Positions 18,668 to 28,062 of a DNA stretch of 64,000 nt are shown here, in pieces. A program made the translations under genes and the position numbers. The stretch is from Mesonia aestuariivivens (GTDB taxonomy: Bacteria; Bacteroidota; Bacteroidia; Flavobacteriales; Flavobacteriaceae), in contig NZ_JAHWDF010000014.1 of the NCBI RefSeq assembly GCF_019311235.1, forward strand, positions 20,499 to 84,498. Reading direction: 5' to 3'. Below the pieces are notes generated by a model. The model did not search any database. It was not told where the DNA came from and saw nothing but the letters and a program-made list of their open reading frames with translations. Positions within the stretch are counted from its first letter, which is position 1; each line of letters opens with the position of its first letter.

Positions 18668-19342
18668 TTGAAAAGAGAAATTATAACTACAGACGATGGC
18701 TCTACAACCATTCACTTACCCGAATGGAATGAACAATATCATTCTAAACATGGAGCTATGCAAGAAGCCTATCATGTGTTTATAAAAACGGGACTTTCAT
18801 ATTTAATAGAGAAAGAGAAATATCCTGCTATACATATTTTAGAAATTGGTTTTGGTACTGGTTTAAATGCTTTTATTACTTTACTGGAAGCAGAAGAAAA
18901 ACAACTAAAAGTTAATTATAAAGGGATAGAGGCTTACCCTGTAAAGAAAGAAGAACTTGAGAAGTTAAATTACGCGGCTCAATTTAAAGAAGAAAAAGCA
19001 GCTGAGTATTTTGCTAAAATTCATCAAGTCGCTTGGGAAAATTCAGAGCAAATAAGCACTTATTTTAACTTAACTAAAGAAGAGAAATTTTTTAAAGATT
19101 TAGATGAAAAAGAAAGTATTCATTTAATTTATTTTGATGCTTTTGGAGCTAGAGTTCAGCCTGAATTATGGGAGCAACCAATTTTTGAGCTGATGTATAA
19201 AGCTTTGAAAAAAGATGGAGTTTTAGTTACTTATTCTGCTAAAGGAAGCGCAAGAAGAGCAATGCAAGCTTGTGGTTTTTTAGTAGAAAGATTACCTGGA
19301 CCCCCAGGAAAAAGAGAAATGTTAAGAGCAACAAAAACTTAA
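18668..19342 (+). CDS. mnmD: tRNA (mnm5s2U34)-methyltransferase, MnmD
   Basis: 224 residues, starting with TTG. SAM-dependent enzyme that methylates nm5s2U34 in wobble position of tRNAs; equals the N-terminal domain of E. coli MnmC. Seen: the DGSxTxxxPEWxExYHSKHGA opening, SAM motif ILEIGFGTGLNAF, YKGIEAYPV, LIYFDAFGARVQPELW, VTYSAKGSARRAM and a final PGPPGKREMLRA. The oxidase domain of MnmC is absent, as in other Bacteroidota. Third gene of the operon beginning at 17689. Confidence 0.93.
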   Translation: MKREIITTDDGSTTIHLPEWNEQYHSKHGAMQEAYHVFIKTGLSYLIEKEKYPAIHILEIGFGTGLNAFITLLEAEEKQLKVNYKGIEAYPVKKEELEKLNYAAQFKEEKAAEYFAKIHQVAWENSEQISTYFNLTKEEKFFKDLDEKESIHLIYFDAFGARVQPELWEQPIFELMYKALKKDGVLVTYSAKGSARRAMQACGFLVERLPGPPGKREMLRATKT

Positions 19343-19437
19343 AAATCACATCAATTAAAATTAATAATTTGGGCTGTTAATTCTGTACTAATTACAGATG
19401 CAGGTTCTTATATTATTTATACCTTCAAAATAAAAAA

Positions 19438-20343
19438 ATGAAAGTTCTAATAACAGGGGCAACCGGTCTAGTTGGTTCTGAGATTGTCAAGCTTTGCCAC
19501 AAAGAAAAGATTGCTGTAAATTACTTAACGACTTCAAAAGATAAAATAGAGAATCAATCTAACTATCAAGGTTTTTATTGGAATCCTAACAAGGGAGAGA
19601 TAGATGAAAGCTGTCTAGAGGGAGTTACAAAAATTATTAATCTTGTAGGGGCAAGTGTTTCTAAACCTTGGACGTCTTCTCACAAAAAAGCAATTATAGA
19701 GAGTAGGGTAAATTCTGCTAACTTACTTTTAAAAACCTTAAAAGAAAACGAAAATCAAATAACGCAAATTGTTTCTGCAAGTGCGATAGGCGTTTATCCC
19801 GATTCTTTAACAAATTTATATCATGAAGATTATACAGGGAAAGCAGCTGATAATTTTTTAGGAGAAGTAGTTAATTTATGGGAAACAGCAGTAGATCAAT
19901 TCGAGCAAGAAGGTTTAGAGGTTTGTAAAGTAAGAATAGGGTTAGTCTTATCTGATAAAGGTGGTGCTTTAGAGCCATTACAAAAAGTGATAAATAACTA
20001 TATTGGCTCGCCATTAGGTAGCGGTAAGCAATGGCAATCTTGGATTCATATAGAAGATTTAGCAAGGATATTTATTTTTGCAATTCAAAAAAACATAGAT
20101 GGGATAATTAATGGGGTAGCTCCTAATCCCGTAACCAATAAACGATTAACCTATATTATAGCGAAGAAGCTTCATAAGCCTATAATAATGCCAAAAGTGC
20201 CTAAATTAGTTTTAAACACGGTTCTAGGCGAACGTTCTGCTTTAGTATTATCGAGTCAATTGGTGAGTAATTCTAAATTAGATGCCTTAGGCTTTATTTA
20301 TTATTACAGTTATGTAGGTCCTGCACTTGAAGATTTATTGTAA
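19438..20343 (+). CDS. TIGR01777 family NAD(P)-dependent epimerase-like oxidoreductase
   Basis: 301 residues, full length. Extended SDR with the Rossmann motif ITGATGLVGSEIV at the N-terminus, LVGASVSKPW (typical of the YfcH/SulA-like group), and the C-terminal DUF1731-like segment (VLNTVLGERSALVLSSQLVSNSKL). The substrate is unknown in all relatives. Single gene ending in a perfect terminator at 20346. Confidence 0.9.
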   Translation: MKVLITGATGLVGSEIVKLCHKEKIAVNYLTTSKDKIENQSNYQGFYWNPNKGEIDESCLEGVTKIINLVGASVSKPWTSSHKKAIIESRVNSANLLLKTLKENENQITQIVSASAIGVYPDSLTNLYHEDYTGKAADNFLGEVVNLWETAVDQFEQEGLEVCKVRIGLVLSDKGGALEPLQKVINNYIGSPLGSGKQWQSWIHIEDLARIFIFAIQKNIDGIINGVAPNPVTNKRLTYIIAKKLHKPIIMPKVPKLVLNTVLGERSALVLSSQLVSNSKLDALGFIYYYSYVGPALEDLL

Positions 20344-20345
20344 AA

Positions 20346-20376
20346 AAAATCCCTCTAAATTTCTTAGAGGGATTTT
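20346..20376. terminator. Bidirectional terminator
   Basis: 13-bp perfect stem AAAATCCCTCTAA / TTAGAGGGATTTT, 5-nt loop, between the convergent TIGR01777 and YceI genes. Confidence 0.9.
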
Positions 20377-20397
20377 AATTGTATGCTTACAATTAAT

Positions 20398-21075
20398 TTA
20401 TGCTTTGTTAGCCACAACTTTTAGCTCTAACTGAATGTCATCACTAATTACATTGTCACCTACAAGACTATCAAATACAGATTTAGATCCGTAATTTACA
20501 TCCCAATCAGTTCTGTCGATAGTGAATTTTTCACTTTTAATAACTAATTTGTCTCCTTCCATAGAAGTAGTTGCAGGAATGTTAACATTTTTAGTATTTC
20601 CTTTTAAAGTTAAATTTCCTTTTAACCAAGTTTTGTTATCCTTGTTCTCTACACCTGTTAATTCAAAAGTAGCTTCAGGATATTCTTGTACGTTAAAGAA
20701 GTCTCCTTCTTTTCCTTCTACCGTTCCCATCAAGTGAGCTTCTAAATTTGTTTTTTTGTCACCTTCTAAGTCGGTAGCTTTGATAGATTTCATATCAATC
20801 ACTATTTTTCCACTTTCAAGTTCTTCACCTAACATAGAGAATGAACCTTCTTTAATAGAAATAGTTCCTTCGTGACCACCTCCAACAGGTTTAGTTCCAA
20901 CCCACATAATAGTAGATTCTTCAGTAGCAACATTAAAATTTGCTGCTTCATCAGTTGCTGCTACAACTTCTTCAGCTTCTTTAGCTTCAGTTTCATTTTT
21001 TGCTTCATTCTTACAAGAAGTAACAGACATTCCTAATGCTGCAACAACGAACATGTTTAAAAATACTTTTTTCAT
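20398..21075 (-). CDS. YceI family lipoprotein
   Basis: 225 residues. Signal with lipobox MSVTSC (Cys about 21), an acidic Glu/Ala linker (22-46), then a YceI lipocalin-like barrel: TIMWVGTKPVGGGHEGTI, DMKSIKATDL, FFNVQEYPEATFEL, FTIDRTDWDVNYGS. YceI proteins bind long polyprenyl or fatty compounds in the periplasm. The biological role in flavobacteria is not established. Monocistronic. Confidence 0.92.
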   Translation of the reverse strand: MKKVFLNMFVVAALGMSVTSCKNEAKNETEAKEAEEVVAATDEAANFNVATEESTIMWVGTKPVGGGHEGTISIKEGSFSMLGEELESGKIVIDMKSIKATDLEGDKKTNLEAHLMGTVEGKEGDFFNVQEYPEATFELTGVENKDNKTWLKGNLTLKGNTKNVNIPATTSMEGDKLVIKSEKFTIDRTDWDVNYGSKSVFDSLVGDNVISDDIQLELKVVANKA

Positions 21076-21169
21076 TTGTGATGATAATTTGGTTTATAAA
21101 ATAACAAACAAAAGTAATTTAACTATAATTTATAAATCTTAAATTTTTATTAAATCTTTCGTGTGACAT

Positions 21170-21208
21170 TTTGGCATTTTAATAGAATTGGCAATACATT
21201 TGCCAATT
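21170..21208 (+). promoter_or_regulatory. grpE-dnaJ promoter with a 9-bp inverted repeat; possible sigma-54 site
   Basis: Three signals overlap. A Bacteroidota promoter is TTTG (21170-21173), 21 bp, TACATTTG (21195-21202). A perfect inverted repeat AATTGGCAA (21186-21194) / TTGCCAATT (21200-21208) with a 5-bp spacer straddles that -7 box, as an operator would. The same bases read TTGGCA-N6-TTGC, with GG and GC 10 bp apart, which fits a sigma-54 -24/-12 element. It is not a CIRCE element. Confidence 0.55.
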
Positions 21209-21235
21209 ATTGAATCGTAATAAAGTAAATAGAAA

Positions 21236-21799
21236 ATGAGCAAAGATAAAGATCAACATAAGGAAGAAGAGGTTTTAAAAGAGAATTTGGAAGAAACCAT
21301 AGAGCAAGCTATCGATGAGGTAGAGGCAGATCAAGAAAAAGAAGAAATTTCTGAAACAGATCAGCTAAAACAAGAAGTAGAAAAAGAGAAAGATAAATTT
21401 TTACGTCTTTTTGCTGAGTTTGAAAATTACAAAAGAAGAACGAGTAAAGAACGTGTAGAACTTTTTAAAACTGCAGGTCAAGATGTAATGGTATCTATGT
21501 TACCAGTATTGGATGATTTTGATAGAGCTTTAAAAGAGATCGAAAAATCTGAAGATGAAAATCTTTTTAAAGGAGTAGAATTAATTAATAATAAGCTTAG
21601 AGAAACACTTAAAAATAAAGGTTTAGAGCCTATGAGTGTAAAAGCTGGTGATAAGTTTGATGCAGATTTGCACGAAGCTATTACGCAGATTCCTGCCCCA
21701 GATAAGAAGATGAAAGGAAAAATTGTAGATGTGGTAGAGAAAGGATATACTTTGGGAGAAAAAATTATTAGATTTCCTAAAGTAGTGACAGGAAAGTAA
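21236..21799 (+). CDS. grpE: Nucleotide exchange factor GrpE
   Basis: 187 residues. Acidic, disordered N-terminus (1-45), a long coiled coil (about 46-100: LRLFAEFENYKRRTSKER), then the four-helix/beta domain with LLPVLDDFDRAL and the signature FDADLHEAITQIPAPDKK...VEKGYTLGEKIIRFPKVVTGK. It releases ADP from DnaK. dnaJ follows 32 bp downstream; dnaK and hrcA are not in the window. Confidence 0.97.
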   Translation: MSKDKDQHKEEEVLKENLEETIEQAIDEVEADQEKEEISETDQLKQEVEKEKDKFLRLFAEFENYKRRTSKERVELFKTAGQDVMVSMLPVLDDFDRALKEIEKSEDENLFKGVELINNKLRETLKNKGLEPMSVKAGDKFDADLHEAITQIPAPDKKMKGKIVDVVEKGYTLGEKIIRFPKVVTGK

Positions 21800-21831
21800 A
21801 CCAATTTTAAGAATTTTAGAAATTAGTATTG

Positions 21832-22959
21832 ATGAAAGAAGATTATTATGACATATTAGGTATTAGCAAAGGCGCTAGTGCTGCAGAGATTAAGAAAGCA
21901 TATCGTAAAATGGCAATCAAGTACCATCCAGATAAAAATCCAGATGATGCCAAGGCAGAAGATATGTTTAAAAAATCTGCAGAAGCCTATGAGGTTTTAA
22001 GTGACCCTGACAAAAGAGCACGTTATGACCAAATGGGACATGCTGCTTTTGATGGTTCTGGTGGCTTCAGTGGCGGAGGTATGAATATGGATGATATCTT
22101 TAGTCAATTTGGAGACATTTTCGGTAGCGCTTTTGGCGGCGGTGGCGGCGGTTTCTCTGGGTTTGGCGGTTTTGGTGGCGGCGGTCAGCGAAGAGCTAAA
22201 GGCAGTAACTTGCGTATTCGCGTTAAACTTACCTTAGAAGAAATTGCTAATGGGGTTGAGAAAAAGGTAAAAGTTAAACGTAAAATACAAGCTCCTGGTA
22301 CAACTTATACGACTTGTACTACCTGTAATGGTACTGGCCAAGTGACTAGAATTACCAATACCATATTGGGTAGAATGCAAACCGCTTCACCTTGTAATGT
22401 TTGTGGTGGTAGTGGTCAAATGATAGATAAAAAACCTACCGATGCAGATGCTCAAGGTTTAAAAGTGCAAGAAGAAACCGTTTCTATTAAAATACCAGCA
22501 GGTGTGGTAGAAGGAATGCAGTTAAAAGTAAGTGGTAGAGGTAATGAAGCGCCAGGTAATGGTATTGCTGGAGATTTATTGGTAGCTATCGAAGAAAAAG
22601 AACATGAAAGTCTTCAGCGTGAAGGTGATAACTTGCATTATGATTTATATATAAGTTATTCTGAAGCGGCTCTTGGAGCTTCTAAAGAAATACAAACCGT
22701 AAGCGGTAAGGTGAGAATCAAAGTTGATGCTGGTGTACAAAGCGGAAAAATACTAAGATTAAGAGGAAAAGGAATCCCAAGTATAAATGGTTATGGAACT
22801 GGTGATTTATTGGTTCATGTAAATGTTTGGACACCTAAGACCTTGTCTAAAGAACAAAAAGAATTTTTTGAGAAGATGCAGGGCGATGAAAATTTTGAAC
22901 CTAACCCAGAAAAAAGCGATAAGTCATTTTTTGAAAAAGTTAAAGATATGTTTTCATAA
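21832..22959 (+). CDS. dnaJ: Chaperone DnaJ (two-motif zinc domain)
   Basis: 375 residues. J domain 1-70 with HPD (YHPDKNPDD), Gly/Phe region about 75-120, then the substrate-binding part ending VKDMFS. Only two CxxCxGxG motifs are present (CTTCNGTG and CNVCGGSG) where E. coli DnaJ has four, so it should bind one zinc. I recall this reduced form in other flavobacterial DnaJ, so it is probably lineage-typical. The ATG at 21832 is preferred over the TTG one codon before. Cotranscribed with grpE; followed by two hairpins. Confidence 0.96.
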   Translation: MKEDYYDILGISKGASAAEIKKAYRKMAIKYHPDKNPDDAKAEDMFKKSAEAYEVLSDPDKRARYDQMGHAAFDGSGGFSGGGMNMDDIFSQFGDIFGSAFGGGGGGFSGFGGFGGGGQRRAKGSNLRIRVKLTLEEIANGVEKKVKVKRKIQAPGTTYTTCTTCNGTGQVTRITNTILGRMQTASPCNVCGGSGQMIDKKPTDADAQGLKVQEETVSIKIPAGVVEGMQLKVSGRGNEAPGNGIAGDLLVAIEEKEHESLQREGDNLHYDLYISYSEAALGASKEIQTVSGKVRIKVDAGVQSGKILRLRGKGIPSINGYGTGDLLVHVNVWTPKTLSKEQKEFFEKMQGDENFEPNPEKSDKSFFEKVKDMFS

Positions 22960-22992
22960 TCTGTTTAATTAACAAAATTTTATATATATTTG

Positions 22993-23075
22993 AATATCAC
23001 TATTTAATTATAGTGATATTTTTCTTTTTCATAGCAATTTTTTTCCCATCCTTAAGCTATAAATTTAAGGGTGGG
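22993..23075. terminator. Two tandem hairpins after dnaJ
   Basis: First stem AATATCACTA / TAGTGATATT (22993-23002 / 23011-23020) with a T-run, second stem CCCATCCTTAA / TTAAGGGTGGG (23045-23055 / 23065-23075) followed by TTTTG. The rest of the 185-bp gap holds only the promoter of the ABC operon. Confidence 0.8.
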
Positions 23076-23119
23076 TTTTGTTTTTAAAATGGGTTTATAA
23101 ATCTTTACACTAAAATTTC

Positions 23120-23127
23120 TATTTTTG
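23120..23127 (+). promoter_or_regulatory. -7 box of the ABC exporter operon
   Basis: TATTTTTG, 18 bp before the ATG of the ATPase gene. No convincing -33 TTG is seen at the right distance. Confidence 0.45.
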
Positions 23128-23144
23128 ACGAATAATACAACTTT

Positions 23145-24074
23145 ATGCAAAACCTATTAGTAGCCAAAAACGTTTCTAAAAACTATGGTGACTTTAAAGC
23201 TTTAAATAAGCTATCTATAGAAATACCTAAACAAAGTATATTTGGTATTTTAGGTCCTAACGGCGCGGGAAAAACCACTTTTATAAGAATTGTTAATCAA
23301 ATTACCATGCCAGATGAAGGAGAAATTTTTTTGGATGGTGAGCCTTTAAAACAGGAGCATATTCAATATATTGGATATTTACCAGAAGAAAGAGGTTTAT
23401 ATAAAAGCATGAAAGTAGGAGAGCAAGTTTTATACTTAGCTCAGCTCAAAGGTTTGTCTAAAAAAGAAGCTACCAAACGTCTAAAATATTGGTTTGAAAA
23501 ATTAGAAATCGGTGATTGGTGGGACAAAAAAATACAAGAGCTTTCTAAAGGAATGGCTCAAAAAATACAGTTTATTGTCACCGTATTGCACGAACCTAAA
23601 TTGCTAATATTTGATGAGCCTTTTAGTGGTTTTGACCCTGTAAATGCTAATTTAATTAGAGATGAAATTTTAAATTTAAGAGACCAAGGTGCAACTATAC
23701 TTTTTTCAACCCATCGTATGGAAAGTGTAGAAGAACTTTGCGATTATATGGCATTAATTCACAAATCTAATAAGCTGTTAGATGGTAAAGTTTCAGAAAT
23801 TAAAAAGCAGTTTAAATCTAATACCTACCAAGTAGGGATTGAGGTTGCTCAAGAAGAAGTTTTTCTTCAATTGTTGAAAGAAAAATTTGAAGTAGAACCA
23901 ACCTTTTTTCATAGCATACATCAAGATTTACAGTTAAATATTAAAATTGAGCCTCATTTTTCTCAAAATGACCTCTTATCTTTTTTAATGAGTCACGGAA
24001 AAATAAATCATTTTGTAGAAGTGATCCCTTCTGTTAACGATATTTTTATAAAAACCATTCAATCGCATGCGTAA
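23145..24074 (+). CDS. ABC transporter ATP-binding protein (NatA-like)
   Basis: 309 residues. Walker A GPNGAGKTTF, Q-loop region GYLPEERGLY, signature LSKGMAQKIQF (variant of LSGGQ), Walker B LLIFDEPFSGFDP and H-loop STHRMESVEE. The C-terminal DUF4162-like extension is typical of NatA-type exporters paired with a six-span permease. It overlaps the permease start by 8 bp. The transported substrate is unknown; sodium or a hydrophobic compound are common guesses for the group. Confidence 0.92.
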   Translation: MQNLLVAKNVSKNYGDFKALNKLSIEIPKQSIFGILGPNGAGKTTFIRIVNQITMPDEGEIFLDGEPLKQEHIQYIGYLPEERGLYKSMKVGEQVLYLAQLKGLSKKEATKRLKYWFEKLEIGDWWDKKIQELSKGMAQKIQFIVTVLHEPKLLIFDEPFSGFDPVNANLIRDEILNLRDQGATILFSTHRMESVEELCDYMALIHKSNKLLDGKVSEIKKQFKSNTYQVGIEVAQEEVFLQLLKEKFEVEPTFFHSIHQDLQLNIKIEPHFSQNDLLSFLMSHGKINHFVEVIPSVNDIFIKTIQSHA

Positions 24075-25362
24075 CTTAAAACTCATTATTGTTAGAGAAT
24101 ATTTAGCACGTGTTCGCAACAAGACTTTTATGATTATGACTTTTGTAAGTCCGATTATAATGGTTGGCATGGTGGTGCTTATTGCTTATCTAAGTAATTT
24201 AAATAGTGACGATAATAAAGTAGTTGCCGTTTATGATGAAAATAGCACCTTTTTCGAGGAGTTTAGTTCTGATGAAAATATTAGTTATTTAGATTTTTCT
24301 GAAATGTCTAAAGAAGCTGCGATGGATACCGTAGAGCAAAGAGATTATTATGGACTATTATATTTTCCTCGTTCAAACGATTATCAATATTTAGCAGAGC
24401 ATACAGAGTTTTTTGCCAATAAAGCGCCTGGTATTTCATTTATATCAGATATTGAAAGTAAAATTTCATCTGTATTAACGGTAAAAGAATTACAAAAGCG
24501 CGGGGTAGATCCTAACGCTATTAGCGAAGCTAAAAAGAAAGTAAATCTTCAAATAGAGAATTTTTCGGGAGAAGAAACTTCTAAGCTTTCTAATTATGTG
24601 AAAATGTTTTTTGGTGGAGCTGCTGGTTACCTGTTAATGATGTTTATTATTATTTATGGTAATATGGTTATGCGTAGTGTAATTGAAGAGAAAACCAATA
24701 GGATTATAGAGATTATTATTTCATCAGTTAAGCCTTTACAACTTATGATAGGGAAGATTCTAGGGACGAGTTTTGCTGGAATCACTCAGTTTGTAATTTG
24801 GATTGTTTTTGGAGGGATTTTACTTTTTGTGATTACTTCTATTTTTGGGATCGATGTTTATCAAAGTTCACCTGTAAATGCCCAACTAGATGCAGGATCT
24901 CAAGATGAAATAAGAAAGTTATTAGTAGATATTGTAAACCTTCCGTTAGCTAAAATTATTTGCTGTTTTCTTATTTATTTTATTGGCGGCTATTTTTTAT
25001 ACAGCTCAGTTTATGCCGCCATTGGGGCAGCCGTAGATAATGAAACAGATACCCAGCAATTTATGTTTCCTATTATTATTCCTTTAATGTTAGGGATTTA
25101 TGTAGGTTTCTTTTCGGTTATCGATAATCCGCACGGCTTGGTAAGTACCATTTTTTCTTATATTCCGTTAACATCACCTGTAGTGATGCTTATGCGAATT
25201 CCTTTTGGAGTGGCGTGGTGGGAAATTTTAATCTCTATGCTTATTTTAATTGGGACTATTTTCTTATTAATCTGGGTGGCAGCAAAAATATACCGTGTAG
25301 GTATTTTAATGTATGGTAAAAAACCTACTTATAAAGAGCTTTATCGCTGGCTGAAGTATTAA
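24067..25362 (+). CDS. ABC-2 type permease (NatB-like)
   Basis: 431 residues. One span near the N-terminus (about 22-42), a large extracytoplasmic domain (about 45-185), then five spans in the C-terminal half. The MRSVIEEKTNRIIEIIISSVKP motif between spans 2 and 3 is characteristic of ABC-2 exporters of the NatB/DrrB kind. It pairs with the ATPase encoded immediately upstream (8-bp overlap). Confidence 0.9.
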   Translation: MRNLKLIIVREYLARVRNKTFMIMTFVSPIIMVGMVVLIAYLSNLNSDDNKVVAVYDENSTFFEEFSSDENISYLDFSEMSKEAAMDTVEQRDYYGLLYFPRSNDYQYLAEHTEFFANKAPGISFISDIESKISSVLTVKELQKRGVDPNAISEAKKKVNLQIENFSGEETSKLSNYVKMFFGGAAGYLLMMFIIIYGNMVMRSVIEEKTNRIIEIIISSVKPLQLMIGKILGTSFAGITQFVIWIVFGGILLFVITSIFGIDVYQSSPVNAQLDAGSQDEIRKLLVDIVNLPLAKIICCFLIYFIGGYFLYSSVYAAIGAAVDNETDTQQFMFPIIIPLMLGIYVGFFSVIDNPHGLVSTIFSYIPLTSPVVMLMRIPFGVAWWEILISMLILIGTIFLLIWVAAKIYRVGILMYGKKPTYKELYRWLKY

Positions 25363-25481
25363 ATTTTAGCTATCTAAATTAGAGTTCCCCAAAATAACGT
25401 TAAGAATGATATTTTTTTAACGCTATTCTATTAAATTGGCTCGAGTTGTTTTTTTAGTAAAAACACAATTAACAATAAGAT

Positions 25482-26381
25482 ATGGCCAACCAAATTAGAA
25501 GTATTCTTTTTATATGTTTTTTGTCGATTCCTGCTTTTTTATCTGCACAAACCACAGATCTAGCGAGAATAGAATATATGAGAATTCCGTTTTCTAATGG
25601 AGCTCAATCTATGAATAGGTTTAGAGGTTTTATACAAGCCCCAATACCTATTAAAGAAGATTATTTAATTATTGGTGCAGAGTACAGGTATTTAGATTTA
25701 GATTTTGAAGATGAATTTCCTTTTGATCCCAAACGAATAGGAAATACCCAACGCATAGAAGCAAGTCTAGGTTATCTAAAAAAAATTAAAGAAACCAACT
25801 GGAGAATAGCTGTTAAGGGAAGCGTTAGAATCTCTTCTAATTTTGAACGTTCTCTTGTTAGTGATGATTTTATATATAATGCAGCTGTTTATGCCATTAA
25901 CGATGTAAAAAAATACGATGAAAATAATCAAATTATAGGAAAACCTTACCGTTGGATTTTCGGACTTATTTATACCACCACACCTGGAAGAAATTTTCCA
26001 ATTCCCTTAATCAATTTTCACAAAGAAATTAATAGAACTTGGTCATACACGGCCGGAGTTCCAAAATCACTGGTTAGATACAGTTTTAATGAAAAAAAAC
26101 ACGTGCAGTTGTTCGCTATGTTAGATAGTTATTTTTCAAACATTCAGAACAATGTTACGGTCGGTAATACTAATTTAGTAGGTGAAAATATATCGATGAC
26201 AAACGTAACTATTGGTTTAGGTTTTGAACATTATTTTACAGAACATTTACTTTACTATTGCTACGCTGGTCATACCGTTTTTAACGAATATAGAATAAGA
26301 AATAATAATAGAGATGACGTTTATGTGATTGAAAATGATAATACATTTTATTTACGTAGCGGCATTAAATTTAAAATTTAA
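25482..26381 (+). CDS. DUF6268-like outer-membrane beta-barrel protein
   Basis: 299 residues. Signal peptide about 1-22 (PAFLSAQ). The mature protein is alternating amphipathic strands ending in FYLRSGIKFKI, as in small porin-like barrels. I place it with DUF6268 from general resemblance only. It lies 3 bp before the NtrC-type regulator and probably is cotranscribed with it, after a weak hairpin region at 25403-25435. Confidence 0.65.
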   Translation: MANQIRSILFICFLSIPAFLSAQTTDLARIEYMRIPFSNGAQSMNRFRGFIQAPIPIKEDYLIIGAEYRYLDLDFEDEFPFDPKRIGNTQRIEASLGYLKKIKETNWRIAVKGSVRISSNFERSLVSDDFIYNAAVYAINDVKKYDENNQIIGKPYRWIFGLIYTTTPGRNFPIPLINFHKEINRTWSYTAGVPKSLVRYSFNEKKHVQLFAMLDSYFSNIQNNVTVGNTNLVGENISMTNVTIGLGFEHYFTEHLLYYCYAGHTVFNEYRIRNNNRDDVYVIENDNTFYLRSGIKFKI

Positions 26382-26384
26382 CCC

Positions 26385-27548
26385 ATGTCTAAAATACTAG
26401 TTATTGAAGATGAAGCCGCCATTAGACGCGTGCTTAAAAAAATATTATCTGAAGAAAGTGATACCTATAGCGTAGAAGAAGCTGAAGACGGTCTCGCTGG
26501 AATGGAAAAAATTAAAGAGGAAGATTATGATCTGGTGCTTTGCGATATTAAAATGCCAAAAATGGATGGTGTCGAAGTTCTAGAAGCTACAAAAAAAATA
26601 AAACCAGAAACTCCCTTTGTTATGATCTCAGGACATGGCGATTTAGAAACCGCTGTCACCACCATGAAAATGGGAGCCTTCGATTATATTTCTAAACCTC
26701 CAGATTTAAACCGTTTGTTAAACACGGTAAGAATTGCTTTAGATAGAAAAGAATTAGTGACAGAGAATAAGCGACTTAAAAAGAAAGTGAGCAAAAACTA
26801 TGAGATGATTGGCGATTCTAAAGCTATTGGTCAAATCAAAGAAATGATAGAAAAAGTTGCTCCTACAGAAGCTCGTGTGCTTATTACTGGTGAAAATGGT
26901 ACGGGTAAAGAATTGGTTGCGCACTGGTTACACCAAAAAAGTGAACGTTCTAATGGTCCAATGATAGAAGTAAATTGTGCAGCTATCCCTTCAGAATTAA
27001 TAGAAAGTGAATTATTTGGTCACGTAAAAGGAGCCTTTACATCTGCCAATAAAGATAGAGCTGGGAAATTTGAAGCTGCTAATGGCGGTACTATTTTTTT
27101 AGACGAAATAGGAGATATGAGTCTACCCGCGCAAGCAAAAGTATTGCGGGCATTACAAGAAAATAAAATACAGCGCGTTGGGAGTGACAAAGACATTAAA
27201 GTAAATGTACGAGTGATAGCTGCGACTAACAAAGACTTGAAAAAAGAAATAGAAGATAAAAAATTTAGAGAAGATTTATACCATCGATTGGCGGTGATAC
27301 TTATTCAGGTACCTCAATTAAACGAACGTCGAGAAGATATTCCGCTGTTGGTAACTCATTTTACTACAAAAATTACCCAAGAACAAGGAGTGCCTTCCAA
27401 GCCATTTAGTGAAGAAGCGCTTCAGCTTCTTAAAGAATATGATTGGACCGGAAATATTAGAGAACTAAGAAATGTGGTGGAACGTTTAATTATCTTAGGG
27501 AGTGAAAAAATAGAGAAAAAAGATGTGCAACTTTTTGCGAGTAAATAA
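26385..27548 (+). CDS. NtrC-family response regulator without a DNA-binding domain
   Basis: 387 residues. Receiver domain 1-120 (phospho-Asp in LVLCDIKMP, switch Ser in MISGHGD, Lys in YISKPP). AAA+ sigma-54 activator domain about 140-370: Walker A GENGTGKE, FLDEIGDMS, NERREDIP and arginine finger region. The sigma-54-contact loop reads GAFTSA instead of GAFTGA. The protein stops about 15 residues after the AAA+ domain, so the Fis-type helix-turn-helix is absent. It may act from solution or through a partner. No histidine kinase is adjacent. Confidence 0.9.
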   Translation: MSKILVIEDEAAIRRVLKKILSEESDTYSVEEAEDGLAGMEKIKEEDYDLVLCDIKMPKMDGVEVLEATKKIKPETPFVMISGHGDLETAVTTMKMGAFDYISKPPDLNRLLNTVRIALDRKELVTENKRLKKKVSKNYEMIGDSKAIGQIKEMIEKVAPTEARVLITGENGTGKELVAHWLHQKSERSNGPMIEVNCAAIPSELIESELFGHVKGAFTSANKDRAGKFEAANGGTIFLDEIGDMSLPAQAKVLRALQENKIQRVGSDKDIKVNVRVIAATNKDLKKEIEDKKFREDLYHRLAVILIQVPQLNERREDIPLLVTHFTTKITQEQGVPSKPFSEEALQLLKEYDWTGNIRELRNVVERLIILGSEKIEKKDVQLFASK

Positions 27549-27549
27549 C

Positions 27550-28062
27550 ATGCGCTCAATTGTAATTTTTTTCTTAACCCTCTTCGGAGGGTTTTCTGCT
27601 TCTGCTCAACATGCGCTAGATTTTGGGTTGGGAGCAAGTGTTAATGTAGGTTTACAAAACGAATGGGCGGTACAATTAAAATCTCAATATCATTTTAATG
27701 AAAAATGGTCGCTATTCGCAGATTATAATTTATTCTTTAGAAGAGATGTAAATACTCAAAATACAGAAAAGTATCATGAAATTGCTTTAGGCGGAAGCTA
27801 TCATGTTATTCATTACCAAAGCATAAAAATTTATACAGGATTAGCTTATGTATTCAATGATTTTCCTATTCAAGAGAATAATCCAGACACCTCTTCGCTT
27901 TATAAAAACTCAGGCACTGTAAATCACTTGGCTAAAATTCAACTTTTAGGAACGCTTCCGTTAGGTGAAAAAGTATTATTATTTTCAGAAATTAATTTAA
28001 AAAGTGCAGGTAGGCGGTATGACACCTTTTCATTTGGATTAATTTATAGATTAAATTCTTAA
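27550..28062 (+). CDS. Small outer-membrane beta-barrel protein
   Basis: 170 residues from the ATG at 27550, which opens a clean signal peptide (MRSIVIFFLTLFGGFSASAQ). An earlier ATG at 27523 lies inside the regulator gene and would add nine polar residues. The mature part has eight or so amphipathic strands (WSLFADYNLFFRRD, TFSFGLIYRLNS). No family recognised beyond OmpA/OprF-like barrels. It starts 1 bp after the regulator and overlaps the convergent gene by 4 bp. Confidence 0.68.
   Translation: MRSIVIFFLTLFGGFSASAQHALDFGLGASVNVGLQNEWAVQLKSQYHFNEKWSLFADYNLFFRRDVNTQNTEKYHEIALGGSYHVIHYQSIKIYTGLAYVFNDFPIQENNPDTSSLYKNSGTVNHLAKIQLLGTLPLGEKVLLFSEINLKSAGRRYDTFSFGLIYRLNS

Noticed and set aside
21186..21208. 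CIRCE element upstream of grpE
   Set aside because: The inverted repeat is AATTGGCAA-N5, not TTAGCACTC-N9-GAGTGCTAA.
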